64,000 nucleotides of DNA from Chloroflexota bacterium (GTDB lineage Bacteria > Chloroflexota > Dehalococcoidia > Bin125): positions 62,001 through 126,000 of the forward strand of contig VXQT01000013.1 in NCBI GenBank assembly GCA_009838915.1. Direction: 5' to 3'. The translations under genes and the position numbers were made by a program. Under the pieces are notes generated by a model. It saw nothing but the letters and a program-made list of their open reading frames with translations, was not told the origin of the DNA and did not search any database. Shown here one piece after another: positions 60,132 through 64,000 of the stretch; positions within the stretch are counted from its first letter, which is position 1, and each line of letters opens with the position of its first letter.

Positions 60132-60746
60132 ATGACCGAAGTGATCGTCCCGTCCGCGCTCGGCCCGATAGATGCGCGCTGGCACTCGCCTGTCTCGGCG
60201 GCAGTTCGCGGCGCGGTCATCTGCGTCGGGGGATTCGATGGCGGCTTCGATGGTCCGGCAGAGGGCATCTATGCCGACCTGGCGGACGCGCTTCCGGAAG
60301 CAGGGATTGGCATGCTGCGGCTTGACTTCCGCGTCAAGACCTCACCGGGGCCGATCGACGACGGCACTGCCGACCTGCTCGCCGGAGTCGGCTGGCTCGC
60401 GGGACAGGGAGTCACGCGGGTTGCGCTGATCGGGCACTCGTACGGCGGCGCCATCGTGATTCGCGCTGCCGCGCGCTCCGAGCGGGTGGTCGCGACCTGC
60501 GCACTCTCGACCCAGACAATGGGCATCGAGCCGGAAGAAGTGAGGAGTCTCGCGCCGCGTTCGCTGCTACTGATCCATGGCGCAGCCGACTGGCGCTTAC
60601 CGCCGCGACTGTCGGAGTGGGTCTACTCGCTCGCCGGCGAAGGCCGCGAGTTGCACATCCTGGAGGACGCCACCCACTCGCTGCGTCAGCGCAGAGACGA
60701 CCTGTGGACACTCCTCATCGACTGGCTTGATCGGGTGTTGCCGTAA
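60132..60746 (+). CDS. Small alpha/beta hydrolase
   Basis: A 204-residue hydrolase. It shows GAVICVGGFDGGFDGPAEGIY near the oxyanion position, the nucleophile elbow ALIGHSYGGAIV (Ser), the acid in LLIHGAADWRLPP and His in EDATHSLRQ. It is KANL3/Tex30-like in size and motif pattern; the substrate is unknown. ATG 60132 is used. It is divergent from the acyl-CoA synthetase gene with a 50-base gap. Confidence 0.85.
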   Translation: MTEVIVPSALGPIDARWHSPVSAAVRGAVICVGGFDGGFDGPAEGIYADLADALPEAGIGMLRLDFRVKTSPGPIDDGTADLLAGVGWLAGQGVTRVALIGHSYGGAIVIRAAARSERVVATCALSTQTMGIEPEEVRSLAPRSLLLIHGAADWRLPPRLSEWVYSLAGEGRELHILEDATHSLRQRRDDLWTLLIDWLDRVLP

Positions 60747-60747
60747 G

Positions 60748-62136
60748 TCAGATCGGCGGGCGCTGCCAGCCGCCGAGATCTTGCTCCAAGGCCCGGGCGA
60801 GGGCGAGCGTGACATCCTCGCGCCAGGGATGGGCGAGCACCTGGATGCCGATCGGCAGACCATCGCCAGATGTCCCGCAGCGCAGCGCCGTACCCGGCCA
60901 TCCGGCGATGTTGTAAGGCCCGGTGTAGAACATCGTGCGTAACTCCTGGCTGTACGTGTTGCCGTGTTCGGGAGCGGGCCGCGCGGCCACGGGCGCAACG
61001 ATTGCATCGTACGGCTGGATGAACTGCAGCATCTCGCTGCGGAACCGATCCTGGTACTCGAGCGACTCGGTGAAGACATCCGTGTCCGTCGGTTCGATCC
61101 GGTCAAAGCCCTTCCTCAGGAACTCCGACTCCTCCGTCGTCCCCCACTTGTCCAGCAGCCGCTTGACCCAGCCTCGGCCGTCTCCACCGCCGACGCGGGG
61201 CCATAGGTCTACGTACTCGGCCAGCGGCGGCGGCGTGTCGTGCGCGACTGACCCGACCCGCTCGGCTAGCGCCGTGACGGCGGCGTCGAGCACGGCACGA
61301 GTGTCGTCGTCGGGCGCCAGGTACCCGTCGACGTCCGCGTACCAGGCAATGTGCAGGCCGCTCAAGTCGACGTCAGCCGAGTCGCGCAGCGGTACCGGGT
61401 GAATGAAGGGATCGACCCCGTCCGGACCCGAGATGATTGGCAACGCCAGCTCAAGATCTTCGACATAACGGCACATCGGACCGATCGTCGTCCAGGCCTC
61501 GAGCGCGCCCATCTCCCAGGACACGATGTGCCCCGTACGGGGGACGCGACCGGCAGTCGGCTTGATCCCGCAGATGCCGCTGAAGTGGGATGGCAGACGG
61601 ATGCTACCGCCGGTGTCGCTGCCCATATCGAGCGGTGATCCGCCCGCCGACACGATCGCCGCCGCGCCGCCGCTGGAACCGCCGGGCGTGCGCTCGGGAT
61701 TGAACGGATTGCGAGTCTGGCCGTAGACGAGGTTGTCGGTCTCGCCGGAGAGCGTCAGCTCGGGCGTGTTCGTCTTGCCCATCAGGATCGCGCCGGCGGC
61801 GCGCAGGCGCGCGGCCACGGTCGAGTCGGCCTCGGGCACGAACTCCTTGCGGCCCAGCGTGCCGCCGGTGGTCACGAGTCCCTCGGTGTCGTGCGAGTCC
61901 TTGAGCGTGATCGGCACGCCGTGCAACGGTCCCAACGCGTCGCCGCGGGCAATCGCGGCGTCGGCGGTCGTTGCCTCGGACCTGGCTCGCTCGGAGCACA
62001 GCGCGACAACCGCATTGAGCGTGGGATTGACCTCATCGATCCGCGCGAGATGAGCCTCCAGCATCTCGGAGGCGGAGACTTCTCGCTCGCGGATTGCGCG
62101 GGCGATCTCTGTCAAGGAGGAGAAATTATCGACCAT
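60748..62136 (-). CDS. Amidase-signature family amidohydrolase
   Basis: A 462-residue amidase. The Lys is in GVPITLKDSHDTEG, the cis-Ser in [11 protein letters not shown] and the nucleophile in GSDTGGSIRLPSHFSGICGIKPT, so the full triad is present. It hydrolyses an unknown amide. It lies upstream of an enoyl-CoA hydratase on the same strand, suggesting release of an acid that is then degraded as a CoA ester (inference). It is a paralogue of the first amidase in the window. Confidence 0.9.
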   Translation of the reverse strand: MVDNFSSLTEIARAIREREVSASEMLEAHLARIDEVNPTLNAVVALCSERARSEATTADAAIARGDALGPLHGVPITLKDSHDTEGLVTTGGTLGRKEFVPEADSTVAARLRAAGAILMGKTNTPELTLSGETDNLVYGQTRNPFNPERTPGGSSGGAAAIVSAGGSPLDMGSDTGGSIRLPSHFSGICGIKPTAGRVPRTGHIVSWEMGALEAWTTIGPMCRYVEDLELALPIISGPDGVDPFIHPVPLRDSADVDLSGLHIAWYADVDGYLAPDDDTRAVLDAAVTALAERVGSVAHDTPPPLAEYVDLWPRVGGGDGRGWVKRLLDKWGTTEESEFLRKGFDRIEPTDTDVFTESLEYQDRFRSEMLQFIQPYDAIVAPVAARPAPEHGNTYSQELRTMFYTGPYNIAGWPGTALRCGTSGDGLPIGIQVLAHPWREDVTLALARALEQDLGGWQRPPI

Positions 62137-62178
62137 CTGGCGTGCTCCTGCCGTTCGGCGGAAGACGCCCGATCTGGA

Positions 62179-62985
62179 TCAACGGCCCGTGAACTCGGCA
62201 GGGCGTTTCTCGGCGAAGGCGGTCGTGCCCTCGCGCGCGTCTTCCGTGACCATGATCTCAGAATAGAGTTGCGACTCCAGCGTCATGCCCTCCGCGAATC
62301 CCGACTGCAGCAGTACGCCTTCATACGCCGCCCGCTTCGAGGCGCGCACGGCGAGCGGGGCGTTCGAGGCGATCTCTTCCGCCCACTCGCGCGCGGTCGG
62401 CAGCAAGTCGTCCGGCGACGTGACCGCGTTGGCCAATCCGATCCGCTGCGCCTCGTGTGCGTCGAGATGGTTGGCCCGCAGCAGCAGCTCCAGCGCCTTG
62501 CCGAACGGCACGTAGCGAGCCAGGCGCTGCACCTGTCCGCCGCCCGGCAGCAGACCTCGACGCGGAGCCATCGAGCCGATCCTCGCCGCGTCGCTCATAA
62601 TCCGCAGGTCGCAAGAAAGCGCCAACGCGAAGCCGCCGGCCAGGCACCAACCGTTGATCGCTGCGATCACCGGTTTCCACGTCTTGTCGGGACCCCAGCT
62701 CGAGAGTCCGGCCGCGTTCGAAGAGTCGGCTTCGCGTCTTGCCGCAGACGAGGCCGCGCGTTCGATTTCGTCACGGTGGGCGTCGGGCCGCACCAGGTCG
62801 CGTCCCGCGCAGAAGGCGCGGCCGGCGCCGGTGATAATCGCCACATGGAGATTGTCGTCGCGATCGAAGTCCGACCAGAATTCGTCCAGTTGTTGCGACA
62901 TCTCCGGGTTGATCGCGTTCATCCGCTCAGGTCGGTCGAGCGTGACGGTGGCGATCTTGCCGTCGGTCTCGATGCGAACTGTCAT
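62179..62985 (-). CDS. Enoyl-CoA hydratase/isomerase
   Basis: A 268-residue crotonase-fold protein. It shows VTLDRPERMNAINPEM, ITGAGRAFCAGRDLV (oxyanion-hole strand), AINGWCLAGGFALALSCDLRIMS and SMAPRRGLLPGGGQVQRL. It hydrates or isomerises enoyl-CoA in the cytoplasm. Its start is only 6 bases from the MoaD-like gene upstream, so the two share an operon. Confidence 0.92.
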   Translation of the reverse strand: MTVRIETDGKIATVTLDRPERMNAINPEMSQQLDEFWSDFDRDDNLHVAIITGAGRAFCAGRDLVRPDAHRDEIERAASSAARREADSSNAAGLSSWGPDKTWKPVIAAINGWCLAGGFALALSCDLRIMSDAARIGSMAPRRGLLPGGGQVQRLARYVPFGKALELLLRANHLDAHEAQRIGLANAVTSPDDLLPTAREWAEEIASNAPLAVRASKRAAYEGVLLQSGFAEGMTLESQLYSEIMVTEDAREGTTAFAEKRPAEFTGR

Positions 62986-62991
62986 GGCGAT

Positions 62992-63267
62992 TCAGCCGCC
63001 AGCGACAGCAGGGACGATTGACACTTCGTCGCCCTGGCTCAATGCAGTGTGCAGTCCCTCGAGGAATCGGACGTCTTCGCCATTCACAAACAGGTTGACG
63101 AACCGCCGAATCTCGCCGTCCTCATCGACAATCCGGTCGCCGATTCCGGGAAACTGGCGCTCAAGGTCCAGCACGAGATGCTGGAGCGTTTCGCCTGCCG
63201 CCTCAACTACGTCCTGTTCGGAGGTGAGGGAGCGCAGCGGTGTCGGAATGCGCACGGAAACACTCAT
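62992..63267 (-). CDS. MoaD/ThiS-like ubiquitin-fold sulfur carrier
   Basis: A 91-residue protein. The beta-grasp pattern is VSVRIPTPLRSLT...VNLFVNGEDVRFLEGLHTALSQGDEVSIVPAVAGG. The C-terminal Gly-Gly is the residue pair activated by an E1-like enzyme to carry sulfur as thiocarboxylate. It may serve molybdopterin or another sulfur-transfer pathway. No moaE or thiF partner is in view. Confidence 0.9.
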   Translation of the reverse strand: MSVSVRIPTPLRSLTSEQDVVEAAGETLQHLVLDLERQFPGIGDRIVDEDGEIRRFVNLFVNGEDVRFLEGLHTALSQGDEVSIVPAVAGG

Positions 63268-63361
63268 CGACGGAGCTCAATTCGTTTTACCTGGGTCACT
63301 TGGAATAGAGGGTAACGCGGGTTGCCGAAGCGGTCTGCGCAAACCGACGCAGTCGGCAGGC

Positions 63362-63670
63362 TCAGTCCTCGGGTTGGTCGGGCTCCCAGAGCACCTGGCA
63401 GGCGGTGCAGACCAATGCGGAGATCACCTCTCGCCCGCCGTCCGCTTCCAGCTCCAGGGTCTCGTACTCGATCTCGACCTCGGCGCCGCAGTCGGTACAG
63501 AGCGGCCGCAGGACATAGTCGAAGTCGCCTGATGTCACGGAACTGCGATGCACCAGCGTGTCGATATCGACCCACTCATCGAAGGCCACGGAGCGCACCG
63601 CAAAGCTGGCCAGGCCGGCAGAGAGATCCGCCGTCCCGCCGCCACCAGGATCTCCGCTGCGTCTGCTCAT
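63362..63670 (-). CDS. Zinc-ribbon-like small protein
   Basis: A 102-residue protein with two CxxC knuckles (PLCTDCGAEV and VCTACQVLW), likely holding one zinc. An acidic strand lies between them. The N-terminus is Gly/Ser-rich. No named family. A TAGACT box is 6 nt before the ATG. The 94 bases between it and the MoaD-like start contain nothing obvious. Confidence 0.65.
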   Translation of the reverse strand: MSRRSGDPGGGGTADLSAGLASFAVRSVAFDEWVDIDTLVHRSSVTSGDFDYVLRPLCTDCGAEVEIEYETLELEADGGREVISALVCTACQVLWEPDQPED

Positions 63671-63676
63671 TCGCGC

Positions 63677-63682
63677 AGTCTA
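63677..63682 (-). promoter_or_regulatory. -10 box for leaderless zinc-ribbon gene
   Basis: TAGACT is 6 nt before ATG 63670. Confidence 0.4.
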
Positions 63683-63697
63683 CGACCGCCCGTCTTG

Positions 63698-63955
63698 TTA
63701 GCGATGGACGCGCATTGAGCGGAGCGCAGAGTCGATGTCGTCATCGCTCCAGCTCTCGCGCTCACCGGGACGCCGCTGGGTGAACAGATCGGAATTGTTG
63801 GCCCGGCGCTCCTCGGGGATCGAGTTCAGGAACTCGCGATGCGAGTCACAGCGTGCGCAGCGTCCGACGGAGCTGGCGCCGTGTGGTGAGTCGATCACCC
63901 ATACATGCGTACAATTGTGCGGGGCGGCGAGGCCCTGGGTTACTGCGGTAACCAT
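63698..63955 (-). CDS. Small Cys/His metal-binding protein
   Basis: An 85-residue protein. The pattern is CTHVWVIDSPHGASSVGRCARCDSHREFLNS, with Cys, His and a CxxC that could bind zinc, and a C-terminal WSDDDIDSALRSMRVHR. Proteins of this pattern are small and uncharacterised as far as I recall. GGAG lies upstream of the ATG. Confidence 0.65.
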   Translation of the reverse strand: MVTAVTQGLAAPHNCTHVWVIDSPHGASSVGRCARCDSHREFLNSIPEERRANNSDLFTQRRPGERESWSDDDIDSALRSMRVHR

Positions 63956-64000
63956 GGGATGTCTCCGAGGAGATCGACCCGCCGCCGGGCGGTTCTGCGC

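Overview
The window is a compact, high-GC stretch of bacterial chromosome. It suggests a free-living marine or sponge-associated Chloroflexota of the SAR202/Dehalococcoidia kind. Support for this includes several Tat-exported or lipobox substrate-binding proteins with long Gln-rich tethers, many CaiB/BaiF CoA-transferase, acyl-CoA, amidase and SDR genes, and a tmRNA whose decoded tag (GESRELALAA) resembles the short Dehalococcoides-type tag as I remember it. Many genes also start 6-7 nt after a TANNNT -10 box, which points to frequent leaderless transcripts. The affiliation is an inference; no ribosomal marker is present.

Layout. 0-3.6 kb: edge of rph, an amidase and a ThDP-dependent enzyme. 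3.6-6.2 kb: a lower-GC island with an Mrr-type restriction endonuclease overlapping a dual-specificity phosphatase, then a secreted protein with an internal repeat. 6.3-10 kb: a fused double CoA-transferase divergent from an acyl-CoA dehydrogenase. 10-17.3 kb: small enzymes, NrtS, a HAD protein, a peptide-binding protein, dienelactone hydrolase, SDR and SMP-30. 17.4-19.9 kb: NuoE/NuoF-like diaphorase (FdsG/FdsB-like). 20-24.8 kb: mutS-mutL. 24.8-29.5 kb: peptide ABC transporter. 29.7-30.7 kb: ssrA and smpB side by side. 31-34.6 kb: glycine-betaine-type ABC transporter. 34.7-43.2 kb: lipoprotein, fhs, nudC, two thioredoxin-like lipoproteins, a rhodanese with an in-frame TGA at its catalytic cysteine, and a PDZ/S41 protease. 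43.3-51 kb: VOC protein, malonyltransferase-like protein, nitroreductase, and a LolD/FtsX-like exporter. 51-57.4 kb: a split CoA-transferase pair, a decayed RelE remnant, a nitronate monooxygenase, and a ferredoxin with a LysR regulator. 57.4-64 kb: nfo, HMA protein, acyl-CoA synthetase (ADP-forming type), hydrolase, amidase, enoyl-CoA hydratase, MoaD-like carrier and zinc-ribbon proteins.

The most striking feature is the rhodanese at 40767-41621 (minus). The ORF track truncates it at a TGA, but homology continues through the TGA to a TAG. The TGA replaces the active-site Cys in a C-x-G-G-I-R-A motif. A perfect 8-bp hairpin with a GGC loop starts 9 nt downstream, as expected for a bacterial SECIS element, so this is very probably a selenocysteine rhodanese. 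Two families of short palindromic repeats are dispersed through the window. Copies lie in frame inside coding regions, including the linker of the fused CoA-transferase and the N-terminus of the second subunit of the split pair.

The genes point to an aerobic or facultative heterotroph living on amides, acyl-CoA esters, peptides and osmolytes, with a monoderm-style set of surface lipoproteins. No intergenic gap exceeds about 300 bases after start sites are corrected. No CRISPR array, tRNA, rRNA, transposase or phage gene was seen.
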